The position numbers were made by a program, and so were the translations under genes. The notes below the pieces were generated by a model, which ran no database searches, had not been told where the DNA came from, and saw nothing but the letters and a program-made list of their open reading frames with translations. 64,000 bases of DNA, from NCBI GenBank assembly GCA_947625845.1, contig CANQQB010000003.1, positions 16,884 through 80,883 of the forward strand, in the 5' to 3' direction. The stretch comes from an uncultured Oscillospiraceae bacterium (GTDB lineage: Bacteria; Bacillota; Clostridia; Oscillospirales; Oscillospiraceae). Below, piece by piece: positions 53,277-61,149 of this stretch; position 1 is the stretch's first letter, and every line of letters begins with the position of its first letter.

Positions 53277-53882
53277 TTGGCAATTGTTAATCTTAGCAAA
53301 AGATTGACCACAAGTTATAAAGCTTACGACCAGTACATAAAATCCAGCGACAGTTACATATATGAAAAGGATAAGTATCCAACAGATGAAAGCGGGCCGG
53401 ATTGCTTAACCTTATCCGTTGGCGAATGCTGGTATGACAAGGTTCAATACATTGGAATTGACCCGAAAAGAGGACTTAAAGTCAGACCTCATACAGGTGT
53501 TGTAATAGAAACGAATGAAGTAATTGCACTTCCGCTGAACGTGTATGGTCTTATTTTTGGTGCAGGAAGTAACATATACAAGGGAATACTGATTTCTGGC
53601 GGAAAAATAGATCCAGGTTTTAACGGAAAGCTCCGAATTGGTTACTATAATGCCGGCAATGAGACAATATACCTAAAAACTGGTGACAAACTTGGATATG
53701 CAATCTTTTTGAACAGCGAAAGCGATTTAGGGCTCTTCTCAAAACGTCCGGGAGCACAGGCGCCTATACCGCAGAAGCTTAAGTGGAATAACCGCCTGAA
53801 GCGCTGGCTAAAGCAGAATTGTTATCATATCATCACAAGTTGTATAGCAATTGCATCGCTCATAGTTGCGATTTTAAAATAG
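53277..53882 (+). CDS. dCTP-deaminase/dUTPase-fold protein without active-site residues, C-terminal membrane anchor
   Basis: Residues about 60-150 match the Dcd/dUTPase trimer fold (GLIFGAGSN, SGGKIDPGFNGKLRIGYYNAG, LKTGDKLGYAIF). The catalytic Glu of dCTP deaminase (E. coli E138 in VLEFYN) is G122 (RIGYYN), and the R115 position is N99. The protein ends in a basic stretch (RLKRWLKQ) and a hydrophobic helix YHIITSCIAIASLIVAIL (183-200), so it is probably tail-anchored in the membrane. The TTG start at 53277 has GGGAGGG 7 bases upstream; an ATG at 53259 has none. It forms an operon with the next gene (13-base gap). Confidence 0.75.
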   Translation: MAIVNLSKRLTTSYKAYDQYIKSSDSYIYEKDKYPTDESGPDCLTLSVGECWYDKVQYIGIDPKRGLKVRPHTGVVIETNEVIALPLNVYGLIFGAGSNIYKGILISGGKIDPGFNGKLRIGYYNAGNETIYLKTGDKLGYAIFLNSESDLGLFSKRPGAQAPIPQKLKWNNRLKRWLKQNCYHIITSCIAIASLIVAILK

Positions 53883-53895
53883 CGGGGGGATCAAA

Positions 53896-54429
53896 ATGAT
53901 TGTTGTAGGGGACAATTTGCGTGGGTTGATGGAGCAGCATAATATCGTTGATCGCCCTAACTGCTATGATGAGACGTGTATTCAGCTCTCATTAGGTAAT
54001 GTATACTATGAACTGCAAACAACTGATCAAATCAAACAATTGACATATGGCGAGGCAATTCCTGAGGAATGCGTCAAAAAATCTACTGTTCCAGATACTG
54101 GTTTACTTCTTCCGCCAAAGTCTGCAGTTTTAGCGTGCTCTGCGGAAAAGGTATGCCTCCCCGCGGGTTATATGGGATTATTGCAAACCAAAGGTTCTTT
54201 GGCAAGATTGTTTGTTTCGTTACACTTTTCAGATGGACAGATCGATCCCGGTTTTAGCGGTCATGTGACATTTGAGATATTTAACGCCGGTGAACTCACA
54301 ATTTGTATTCGTAGGTTACTGCCTATTGGTAATTTATATCTTTTTAAAACAACGACAAAGCGGCATGACCTATATCATGGGCGTTATGCTGATTCAGATG
54401 AACCGACAATACAGCTTCCTATGAAATAG
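53896..54429 (+). CDS. dCTP deaminase-like protein, active-site residues kept
   Basis: dCTP deaminase makes dUTP from dCTP; some act in phage defence by draining dCTP. The 177 residues align with E. coli Dcd over KGSLARLFVSL (its RSSLAR), SDGQIDPGFSGHVTFEIFNAG and LPIGNLYLF. E127 matches catalytic E138 and R104 matches R115; the S111 position is Gly. It is AT-rich and follows the membrane-anchored paralogue by 13 bases. A GGGGGGATC ribosome site precedes ATG. It could be a deaminase, a dUTPase or a bifunctional enzyme. It lies between two cassette-end repeats. Confidence 0.8.
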   Translation: MIVVGDNLRGLMEQHNIVDRPNCYDETCIQLSLGNVYYELQTTDQIKQLTYGEAIPEECVKKSTVPDTGLLLPPKSAVLACSAEKVCLPAGYMGLLQTKGSLARLFVSLHFSDGQIDPGFSGHVTFEIFNAGELTICIRRLLPIGNLYLFKTTTKRHDLYHGRYADSDEPTIQLPMK

Positions 54430-54464
54430 TGTTTAGGAAGAGTGTATAAACCGCATTTTGTAGC

Positions 54465-54546
54465 AAATATCGCTGTGTGCCTGCCCGCAAACCGTTGAAA
54501 ACAGGGACTTTTTCAAAAAATACTATAACGACACTCGGACCAAAAA
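54465..54546. repeat. 82-bp cassette-end repeat R2 with tRNA-Pro attachment core
   Basis: The second copy of 52122-52203, with few differences (e.g. ACCGTTGAAAACAGGG for ACCATTGAAAATAGGG). It ends ACGACACTCGGACCAAAAAA. Confidence 0.85.
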
Positions 54547-54579
54547 AGAGGAACAGCCTTTGGCTGTTCCTCTTTTTTT
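54547..54579 (+). terminator. Terminator after R2, possibly the original tRNA-Pro terminator
   Basis: AGAGGAACAGCC/GGCTGTTCCTCT with a 3-base loop, followed by TTTTTT. If the cassettes inserted at the tRNA end, this was once adjacent to the tRNA. Confidence 0.85.
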
Positions 54580-54705
54580 GAAAGGGGATAGGAGGACAAC
54601 GCCTGCTAAATTTCAGGTTCCGGACAAAAGAATGGTATTTGTACGATTAAGGTTTCCTCTAAACTGGAGATATATAATATGACCAGACTGATCGGAGGAA
54701 ACGTG

Positions 54706-55377
54706 ATGAGCGAGAAAATCTATGGATATGTCCGCGTCTCGAGCAAAGAACAGAACACGGACCGCCAACTGATCGCCATGTCGGAGTTTGGCGTCCCCGC
54801 CGGCTGCGTGGTCGTGGACCGACAGTCCGGAAAGGACTTTGAGCGTCCCGGCTACAGGCGGCTGCTGCGAAAACTGAAACCGGGCGACACGCTTATCATC
54901 AAGAGCATCGACCGGCTGGGACGGAACTATGACGAGATACTGGAACAGTGGCGGCTGCTCACGAAGGAAAAGAAGGTGTCCATCGTGGTGCTGGACATGC
55001 CGCTGCTGGATACGAGGAAGGGGAAAGACCTGACCGGGACGCTGATCGCGGACATCGTGTTGCAGCTTCTCAGCTATGTGGCGCAGACGGAGCGGGAATT
55101 CATCCGCCAGCGCCAGGCGGAGGGCATCGCGGCGGCCAAGGCCCGAGGGGTCCACTTTGGCCGACAAGCGATCCCATTACCGGATGGTTTCTTTGCTGTC
55201 CGAGAGAGGTGGAGCGCCGGCGACCTCTCGGCCAGAAAAGCGGCGGAAGCATTAGGCGTCACGCACAAGACGTTTTTAAAATGGGCGTCGTCTTATGCCC
55301 ACGGAGAAAATAGTACAGTATTCTCCCCAGAGAGGCAGGAGACCAAAAACCACACGAATACCATTACATATACATAA
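54706..55377 (+). CDS. Serine recombinase of the resolvase/invertase family
   Basis: A small serine recombinase (223 residues) that cuts and rejoins DNA at specific sites. The catalytic domain has IYGYVRVSSKEQNTDRQL (the nucleophile Ser in VSS), IIKSIDRLGRNYDEI and QTEREFIRQRQAEGIAAAKARG; the C-terminal helix-turn-helix is DLSARKAAEALGVTHKTFLKW. ATG 54706 has GGAGG 7 bases before it. It lies just outside the second cassette end. It is too short to be a large phage integrase, so it more likely resolves or inverts DNA than inserts into tRNA-Pro. Confidence 0.92.
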   Translation: MSEKIYGYVRVSSKEQNTDRQLIAMSEFGVPAGCVVVDRQSGKDFERPGYRRLLRKLKPGDTLIIKSIDRLGRNYDEILEQWRLLTKEKKVSIVVLDMPLLDTRKGKDLTGTLIADIVLQLLSYVAQTEREFIRQRQAEGIAAAKARGVHFGRQAIPLPDGFFAVRERWSAGDLSARKAAEALGVTHKTFLKWASSYAHGENSTVFSPERQETKNHTNTITYT

Positions 55378-55460
55378 TTAACTTTATTATAGCAAAGCGC
55401 TGTATCAGGGTCAATATGACATCGGTTACAAAACTGTACTTTAATCGCCAATAATCGCCA

Positions 55461-55553
55461 ATGAGCAATTGTCTGGGAGACGTGGCGGTCAGCGCCATCG
55501 TCGCAAAGAGCGAAAATCTGCTGGACATGGACGCGTATCATAAGAAATCATAA
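55461..55553 (+). pseudogene. C-terminal stub of a dicarboxylate symporter
   Basis: SNCLGDVAVSAIVAKSENLL followed by DMDAYHKKS matches the last residues of Na+/H+:dicarboxylate symporters (NxxGDaxxxxivAKsE). Nothing of the rest precedes it, so an upstream insertion or deletion removed it. The next gene, 55739, is the start of such a symporter. Confidence 0.7.
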
Positions 55554-55738
55554 ACAGGCGGAGGCGGCTCCTGCTGCTATTTCAGGAAAACGATCTGGCC
55601 ATTGACGCGGACGAGATGGACATGCTGCTGCTTTTGAGACATAAAACAGACGAGATGCTGTTGAGGCAGAAGGCGGATCATGATGAAGAATAAAAAATTC
55701 CGCTCACCCTGTATTTTGATTGTTAACGAGGAAAGCCC
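55554..55738 (+). other. Short remnant frame and leader
   Basis: One frame reads RRRLLLLFQENDLAIDADEM and MLLLLRHKTDEMLLRQ to TAA at 55691, without a start or ribosome site; probably the end of a lost gene. The remainder, ending GAGGAAAGCCC, is the ribosome-site region for 55739. Confidence 0.5.
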
Positions 55739-56362
55739 ATGGAAAACACAGAGGTAAGATATGAATTGACAGGGACCGGCATCGACGACGCCGGCGAGGC
55801 CGCTTACGACTTTCTCACGGCGGACAAGGTGGAGCGGAAGGACGCTCTGCGGGTCCGGCTGGCGCTGGAGGAGGCGCTGCTGCGGTACCGGGACGAGGGG
55901 ACGGCGGAGGGGTTCACTTTGCGCTGCCGCCGGCGTTTTCGTGCCCCGCGGGTGGAGCTTAGCCTGACGGGGCCGTCTCTGGACCCGCTGGCGGAGCAGG
56001 ACGGACCCGACAGCGGGGCATTGACAGGCATGATGGCACAAATGGGCCTGGCGCCGCTGTGGCAGTACAAGGACGGTACGAACCGGGTCCTCTTTACCCC
56101 CAAGCGGAAAAAGCGCTCTCTCATGGTCTCCCTGGCCATTGCCCTGGTGCTGGCGGTGGCGCTGGGCTATCTGTGCCGGCTTATGCCGGAGACGGCGCGG
56201 CTCGTGCTGACGGACAAGCTGGTGACGCCTCTGTTCAACACGTTCATGGGCCTGCTCACCGCCATATCCGGGCCTATGATATTCCTCTCGGTGACATGGG
56301 GCATCTGCTGCATGGGGGATGTGGCGTCCTTCGGCCGGATAGGCAAGCAGAGTTTATCGTGA
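55739..56362 (+). pseudogene. Dicarboxylate symporter with N-terminal ATPase-like domain, truncated
   Basis: Residues 1-115 resemble the small HATPase-like domain found on some clostridial DAACS symporters (ADKVERKDALRVRLALEEALLRY). Membrane helices follow: SLMVSLAIALVLAVALGYLC and VTPLFNTFMGLLTAISGPMIFLS. Homology stops near residue 200 (GDVASFGRIGKQ), where an IS1182 transposase fragment begins. A full protein would have about eight helices and over 500 residues, so this one is broken. Confidence 0.85.
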
Positions 56363-56955
56363 TGGACGCGGGGTACAAGACACCGTGGATAGCGAAGAAG
56401 GTGCTGGAGGATGGACGGATACCCATCCTGCCGTATACGAGAAAGAACTACAAGAAAGATGTGTTCAAGCCATGGGAGTACGAATATGACGCGGAGAAAG
56501 ACATCTATATCTGCCCGGAGGGGAAGGCATTGCGGCACACGACCACAGACCGGGATGGGAAACGGACGTACCGAAGCACGCCGAGCATATGCAGGAACTG
56601 TCCCTGTTGTGAAAAATGTGGTGCGAATGAGAAGGGACAGAAGATACTGACAAGGCATATATGGCAGGAGCACCTTGACCTGGTGGAGGAATTGCGGAAG
56701 ACGGACCGCGGCAAGGCGATATATGCCAGGAGAAAAGAGACGATCGAGCGAGTGTTCGCAGACGCGAAGGAGAAGCATGCGATGCGGTACACACAGCACC
56801 GAGGTCTGGCCCGGGTGACGACCTGGGTGAGGCTGAAGTTTGCTGCAATGAACTTGAAAAAGGTGGCGGTATGGAGTTGGGGAAAGCACCGCTTTTCCCA
56901 TATCTTCTGGTTATTTCAAACCTTTATGCAAAAACGAGCCGTTCTCACTCCATGA
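56348..56955 (+). pseudogene. IS1182-family transposase, 5'-truncated
   Basis: The frame reads EFIVMDAGYKTPWIAKKVLE, YEYDAEKDIYICPEGKALRH, CRNCPCCEKCG and KETIERVFADAKEKHAMRYTQHRG, the C-terminal half of IS1182 transposases including the DDE Glu region. There is no start and the N-terminal half is absent; it is joined to the symporter. GAGCCGTTCTCACTCC/CATGAAAACGGCTTG past 56937 may be the element end. Confidence 0.85.
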
Positions 56956-56981
56956 AAACGGCTTGTTCTTTGACAGACTGA

Positions 56982-57003
56982 AGCGGGGGCAGTTGCCCCC
57001 GCT
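56982..57003. terminator. GC-rich hairpin between IS1182 fragment and minus-strand gene
   Basis: AGCGGGGGC/GCCCCCGCT with a 4-base loop, then GTTTATTTG on the plus strand. It resembles the terminator stem at 52206. Confidence 0.65.
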
Positions 57004-57005
57004 GT

Positions 57006-57638
57006 TTATTTGTCTGTCCCGATGTCCGCGCTGTAGTGACAGCGGGAGAGGACGTCGGCCAGGATGGCAGCCTCGTCGCCGTCAAATTCCGCCTGACAGG
57101 CAAGCTCCGCGCTGACGGCGTAATTGCCGTACACGGTGAAGGCGGCCACGCCACGGTCGTAGGGGCCGACGTCTGCGCCGCAGTCGTAATAGAGAAGGTC
57201 GTATGCCTGGCCGTTGTACGTCTCCGTCCGGGTCTCGCGGACGGTATAGGCCTCCATTTCCAGCGCTGTCCACTCCTGCACTGCCTGGGCCGCCTTTTCC
57301 CCGTCGGCACAGCCCTGGGCCAGCAGGTACAGCTGGGCGTCGTAGACCTGGGCTTCCCGGCCGTCGGCGGTGGTATAGCTCTCACTGTCCCCGGCGGTCC
57401 AGGTGGCGTAGAAGATCTGGTCGGCGGTGAGCGCGGCGCTGCTGTCCCGGATGGTCAGGCCGTTGCCCGGCGCTTCCAGGGCCAGCACCGGTCCCAGCAT
57501 CTCCCAGTCCTTGTCCCAGTCCGCGCCGTCCGCCGCCTTTTCCGGATAGCCCTTGCCGGACATGACACAGAGGAAGACGGTGATGCCCGCCAGGATGCAC
57601 ACAAACACCGCTATGGTAATGATCAGCCGTTTTTTCAT
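57006..57638 (-). CDS. Membrane-anchored hypothetical protein
   Basis: The 210 residues start with a single hydrophobic helix (RLIITIAVFVCILAGITVFLCV, 4-25) acting as a signal anchor. The outer domain has many Tyr and Ala residues, with QEWTALEMEAYTVRETRTETYNG in the middle and DRGVAAFTVYGNYAVSAELACQ near the end. The family is not recognised. Repeat and IS remnants lie on both sides, but base composition is that of the chromosome. Confidence 0.65.
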   Translation of the reverse strand: MKKRLIITIAVFVCILAGITVFLCVMSGKGYPEKAADGADWDKDWEMLGPVLALEAPGNGLTIRDSSAALTADQIFYATWTAGDSESYTTADGREAQVYDAQLYLLAQGCADGEKAAQAVQEWTALEMEAYTVRETRTETYNGQAYDLLYYDCGADVGPYDRGVAAFTVYGNYAVSAELACQAEFDGDEAAILADVLSRCHYSADIGTDK

Positions 57639-57711
57639 TGCGCCGCCCCCTTGTACACAGGATAGACCGTGGGGCGGGATTTTGCAAGGGATAATCGAAG
57701 AGACGCGGTCC

Positions 57712-57877
57712 TAGGCCTTGTTTAGAAAACGGGAGATGTGCCCAAGGGCGAGGGATTTTTTCGCCAGACAAGGCGTTTTTTCGCAGCAATACTTTGTGTA
57801 TTGCAAGAAAAAACAACGAAGGTTGGCGGAAAAAGACCCGTCATTTGGGCATATTGACGTTTTCTAAACATGGCCTA
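57712..57877. mobile_element. 166-bp MITE
   Basis: The 20-base ends TAGGCCTTGTTTAGAAAACG and TAGGCCATGTTTAGAAAACG (the latter on the other strand) are inverted with one mismatch. Internal GTGCCCAA/TTGGGCAT continues the inverted structure, and GCAATAC..GTATTGC makes a central hairpin. TA at both ends fits a TA target duplication. No gene inside. The right end supplies the stop codon of the FtsX-like gene. Confidence 0.88.
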
Positions 57878-58906
57878 AAACCACATGGTCAGGGCGAAGT
57901 TGGACGCCGGGTCGGCCAGGGCGGCCAGGGCCGCTATCAGCGCGTGCGCACCAATGCCCAATGCCGCGCCCAACAGGGCCAGATACGCGCCACGGACAAG
58001 CCCCAGGCCCCGGATGGCGGCGTCGGTCATGCCGGCCCAGCGCAAGACATCCGCCCGGCGGCGGTCCCCCTCCCGGCTCCCGGCCGCGCCGGTCACGTGG
58101 ATGAGCGCGGCGCAGAGGGCTCCCGCCGCGGCAAGGACCGCCAGGTATACCGCCTCCCGGCTCCGGGCGTCCCACCGCGCCTGGCGGGCGCTGTCCCGGT
58201 TCTCCACCAGATACCCCAGGTCCGTGACGGCGCTTGACACGGCCTCGGCCGCGCCGATGTTCGTCACGCGCACCCGCGCACCCGTATAGCCCGACGGCTG
58301 GCCCAGGCTTTGCAGCAGCGCTCGCAGGCCGTCCAGGCGCATATAGGCGGCGGGCGCGTCGCCTTCAAAAAGGCCGCTGACCTTGGCGGCGACGGCGCTG
58401 CCTCCTATATCCAGGGTGAAGTCCGCTCTCAGCCAGTCGATGTCCGGCATGGCGTCCGCGCCGCGGCGGGTCTTGTCCTCCGGGTCGGCAAAGGTCTCCC
58501 CGGCGCCCTCGCTCAGCGCCAGCCAGGGCATGGCCCCGCTGTCCGGGAAGGGCTCGCCGGTGAGATAGGTCAAATCGCGCAGGTAGTCCCCATCTATCCC
58601 CACCAGGGTAAGGTCGGCGGCGTATTTGCCGGCGGCGATATGGACGGACGCCTCCACAATGCCGCTGGCGTCCACCACATTCGGTATGGCGCGAAAGTCC
58701 TGGACGGTCTGCTCCGTGAGAGCCAGCCAGCCGGGGGCCGTGACGGCCAGCTCGCAGGGCTCGGATTTTTCGCTGTGGTTGGTCTTGATGATCGCGGCGG
58801 AAAAGCACAGCGCCGTCACGGCCGCCGCCGTAAACAGGACGACCGCCGCCTGATAACCCCGGCGGCCTCCCCGGCGGGCCAGGGCCAGATAGTCCCAGGG
58901 TCTCAT
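57875..58906 (-). CDS. FtsX/MacB-like permease, C-terminus cut by the MITE
   Basis: The 343 residues have an N-terminal helix (AAVVLFTAAAVTALCFSAAII), a large extracytoplasmic domain (about 40-240), then helices AVYLAVLAAAGALCAALIHV and AYLALLGAALGIGAHALIAAL. FtsX/MacB permeases have a fourth helix after these; here the frame ends with TAG at 57875-57877, inside the MITE end. The start 58906 overlaps the stop of the upstream gene as ATGA. It is the last gene of the ABC-type cluster and may be inactive. Confidence 0.8.
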   Translation of the reverse strand: MRPWDYLALARRGGRRGYQAAVVLFTAAAVTALCFSAAIIKTNHSEKSEPCELAVTAPGWLALTEQTVQDFRAIPNVVDASGIVEASVHIAAGKYAADLTLVGIDGDYLRDLTYLTGEPFPDSGAMPWLALSEGAGETFADPEDKTRRGADAMPDIDWLRADFTLDIGGSAVAAKVSGLFEGDAPAAYMRLDGLRALLQSLGQPSGYTGARVRVTNIGAAEAVSSAVTDLGYLVENRDSARQARWDARSREAVYLAVLAAAGALCAALIHVTGAAGSREGDRRRADVLRWAGMTDAAIRGLGLVRGAYLALLGAALGIGAHALIAALAALADPASNFALTMWF

Positions 58907-60552
58907 TTGCGCACGTGCCGGGCGCTGTCCGCGCCGCGCCTGCGCAGTCCCAGAATGAGCGCCAGGGCGATGATGACCACGCCGCCGGCGGCCACGAACA
59001 CCCACCACTGGATCTTTTGAGAGCGCTCCTTGTCCGCCGCCTCCTGCTCCTGACCCGGGTCCTTCGTGGCGATCACCAGCTCCTTGACGTTGGTGGTGGT
59101 GCTGACCTCCTGGGTGTACTCCTTCCCGTCCACGTCCTCGTAGATGAGCCGGGCCACGCCGGAGGTATAGCCATAGCGCTCGTCCCCCTCCTTCATGCCG
59201 GCGAACACGTTCAGCGTTTCTGTCGCGGAGGTGCCTGGGTCCATGTTGCCGATAAAGGCGTTGCCGGAGGGGGAAAGACCCGGCACGTCCAGCTCCACGC
59301 GGGCGTTGTAGATCTCCGTGCGGCCAAGGTTCATCACCTGAAAGGACAGCTGCACCGTCTCCCCGGCGTTGATCTCCGCGGGCATGGTGAAGGGGGCCAG
59401 CTCCACCTGCACGGGCTGGGCCACCGCCACGGTGACGGAACCGCCGGAGGACATGGTCACGGCCTGGGCGTCGTCAAACTCCATGGCCAGGGCGATATCG
59501 TACCGCTGGGCCGGGGTGTCCCTGTCCGTGCCGTATTTGAGCTTTAACTCCGTCGTGCCGCCGGCTGCCAGGTCCCCCATGAAAATGGTGCTGGTGTCGT
59601 TTTTCAGGACAAGGTCGGCGCTCTCGCCGGTGACCGTGACCAGCATGTTCTGCACGGCCTCGGCGTCGCTGGTGTTTTTGAGCGTCACCGTCACGGTGAA
59701 GTCCTCCCCCGCCATCACCGGGGACGGGTCCACCTTATACCGGCTCACCAGCACACGGGGGTCGGACATGGGCACGTCCGTGGCGGGCACGCCTCCCCCG
59801 CCGCCGTACACGGGCACGTCTTCCTCCGCCGGCGCGGGGCCGTCGGTGATGGTCACATAGCAGGTATAGCTCTGCCGGATGGGCGCGCCGTGCTCGTCCG
59901 CCGCCCGCACGTCCAGAACGATGGGGTATGTGCCGTTTTGCCTGTCCTGGCGCAAAGGGAAGTCGAAGCGGACCAGCCAGGCGGTCACGGTCCGGGTCTT
60001 TTGGCTCTTTTTGCCGGTTTTTGTGGGCACGGTCACGGTGTTTTCCGTCAGAGGGAAGGTCTTTTGATAATTGCGGTACTGGATGGGGCACGCGGCCGCG
60101 TCGCCCAGGTCGGGCGTGACCGTGATCTTGTCCCCCCGGACTTTGCCGCTGGCCGTCAGGGGCAGCACCAGCGTCACCGTGCCGTCGGCCACCTGGGGCA
60201 CATAGCCGTCCTTGTAGGCTCTGTCCATGCCCTCGTAGATGTTGGCGTCATCGATGGCCAGGGACACGGCCTCGGCGGCGGGCTCGTCCGTCACCGGCGG
60301 CGCGGTGGGCTCCGCCGTGGGTTCGGTGGTCGGCTCCGCTGTAGGTTCCGCGGTGGGTTCGGGCGTGGGCTCCGGGGTCGGTTCGGCGGTGGGCTCGGTC
60401 GTGGGCGGCGTATCGGTGGGCGCGGGCATGTCCGTGGCCTCCTGGACGATGGCCTCCGGTACCGGCGTCGCCTCACCCTCGGCGTAGGCGTCCGGCAGCA
60501 GACAGCCGGTAATGACCAACAACAGCAGCACGGTGCTCACAAGTCGTTTCAT
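58903..60552 (-). CDS. Secreted CARDB-like protein with PTE-repeat linker and C-terminal membrane anchor
   Basis: The 549 residues have a signal peptide (1-24, LVSTVLLLLVITGCLLPDAYA), a low-complexity PTAEPTPEPTPEP linker (about 38-92), beta-rich domains of CARDB/NEW3 type (about 265-350 and 375-470, with VTVTLKNTSDAEAVQNMLV and LSFQVMNLGRTEIYNARV) and a C-terminal helix WWVFVAAGGVVIIALALILGL (about 517-538) followed by a basic tail. It is the surface component of the cluster, similar to COG1361-type proteins next to ABC genes. It overlaps the FtsX-like start. Confidence 0.85.
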   Translation of the reverse strand: MKRLVSTVLLLLVITGCLLPDAYAEGEATPVPEAIVQEATDMPAPTDTPPTTEPTAEPTPEPTPEPTAEPTAEPTTEPTAEPTAPPVTDEPAAEAVSLAIDDANIYEGMDRAYKDGYVPQVADGTVTLVLPLTASGKVRGDKITVTPDLGDAAACPIQYRNYQKTFPLTENTVTVPTKTGKKSQKTRTVTAWLVRFDFPLRQDRQNGTYPIVLDVRAADEHGAPIRQSYTCYVTITDGPAPAEEDVPVYGGGGGVPATDVPMSDPRVLVSRYKVDPSPVMAGEDFTVTVTLKNTSDAEAVQNMLVTVTGESADLVLKNDTSTIFMGDLAAGGTTELKLKYGTDRDTPAQRYDIALAMEFDDAQAVTMSSGGSVTVAVAQPVQVELAPFTMPAEINAGETVQLSFQVMNLGRTEIYNARVELDVPGLSPSGNAFIGNMDPGTSATETLNVFAGMKEGDERYGYTSGVARLIYEDVDGKEYTQEVSTTTNVKELVIATKDPGQEQEAADKERSQKIQWWVFVAAGGVVIIALALILGLRRRGADSARHVRK

Positions 60553-60555
60553 CGT

Positions 60556-61149
60556 TCACTCCCCCTCCTGCAGGCGCAGGGTCTTGTCCGGCGGCAATAT
60601 TGCCGGACCGCTGTAGATGACCGCGAAGCGGTCCGCCGCCCACCGCGCGGTCAGGGCGCTTAAAAAGCGCAGCGTCTCTTTTTCGTCCAGCATGGATGTG
60701 GGCTCGGCCAGCAGAAGCAGCGCCGGTCTTCCCACCAGGGCGCGGGCCAGCGCCGCCAGGCGCTTCTCGCACAGGCTGAGGCTTCTGGGATACGTGTGAG
60801 CGGCATAGCCAAGCCCCACGCTCTCCAGCGCCTCCAACGCCGCGTCCCGGCGCTCCCGCACGGAAATGCCCGCGACGGTCAGCGGGATGGCCGCGTTGTC
60901 CAGCACGGACAGCTCGTCCCAAAAATCCGGCTCCGGGAACATAGCGCCCACGGGACCATTCCGAACCGCTTCCCCGCTGTCCGGGTCCGTGAGCCCGCCG
61001 ACGACGCGGGCCAGCGCCTCAAATCTCGGCCGCTCGGCGATAACGCGTACCCGCTCGCCGGGCAGGACCGCGAGGCTCACAGGCGGCACCAGCGCACGGC
61101 CGGCCGCATCGTAGGCGGATATGTTTTGCAAGGTAAGAACAGGCTCCAT
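60556..61149 (-). CDS. ABC-ATPase-like protein lacking nucleotide-binding motifs
   Basis: The 197 residues keep the ABC layout (VLTLQNISAYDAAGRALVPP, LSVLDNAAIPLTVAGI, ALARALVGRPALLLLAEPTSMLDE). The Walker A site is IAERPRFE (37-44, no GxxGxGKS/T), the signature reads PRSLSLCEKR rather than LSGGQ, and Walker B is LLLLAE with the Asp replaced by Ala (GCC). It is therefore unlikely to bind ATP in the normal way. It starts as TGATG on the stop of the intact ATPase, so both are probably made together and may pair as a degenerate/active dimer. Confidence 0.8.
   Translation of the reverse strand: MEPVLTLQNISAYDAAGRALVPPVSLAVLPGERVRVIAERPRFEALARVVGGLTDPDSGEAVRNGPVGAMFPEPDFWDELSVLDNAAIPLTVAGISVRERRDAALEALESVGLGYAAHTYPRSLSLCEKRLAALARALVGRPALLLLAEPTSMLDEKETLRFLSALTARWAADRFAVIYSGPAILPPDKTLRLQEGE

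Noticed and set aside
54706..55377. The serine recombinase as the integrase that built the tRNA-Pro cassettes
   Set aside because: It is a small resolvase-type protein lying outside the last repeat; tRNA 3' ends are normally targeted by tyrosine integrases. Not excluded, but unsupported.
60239..60487. Long open frame opposite the CARDB-like gene
   Set aside because: It is the antisense shadow of the PTAEP-repeat linker; the low-complexity repeat keeps other frames open. No ribosome site.
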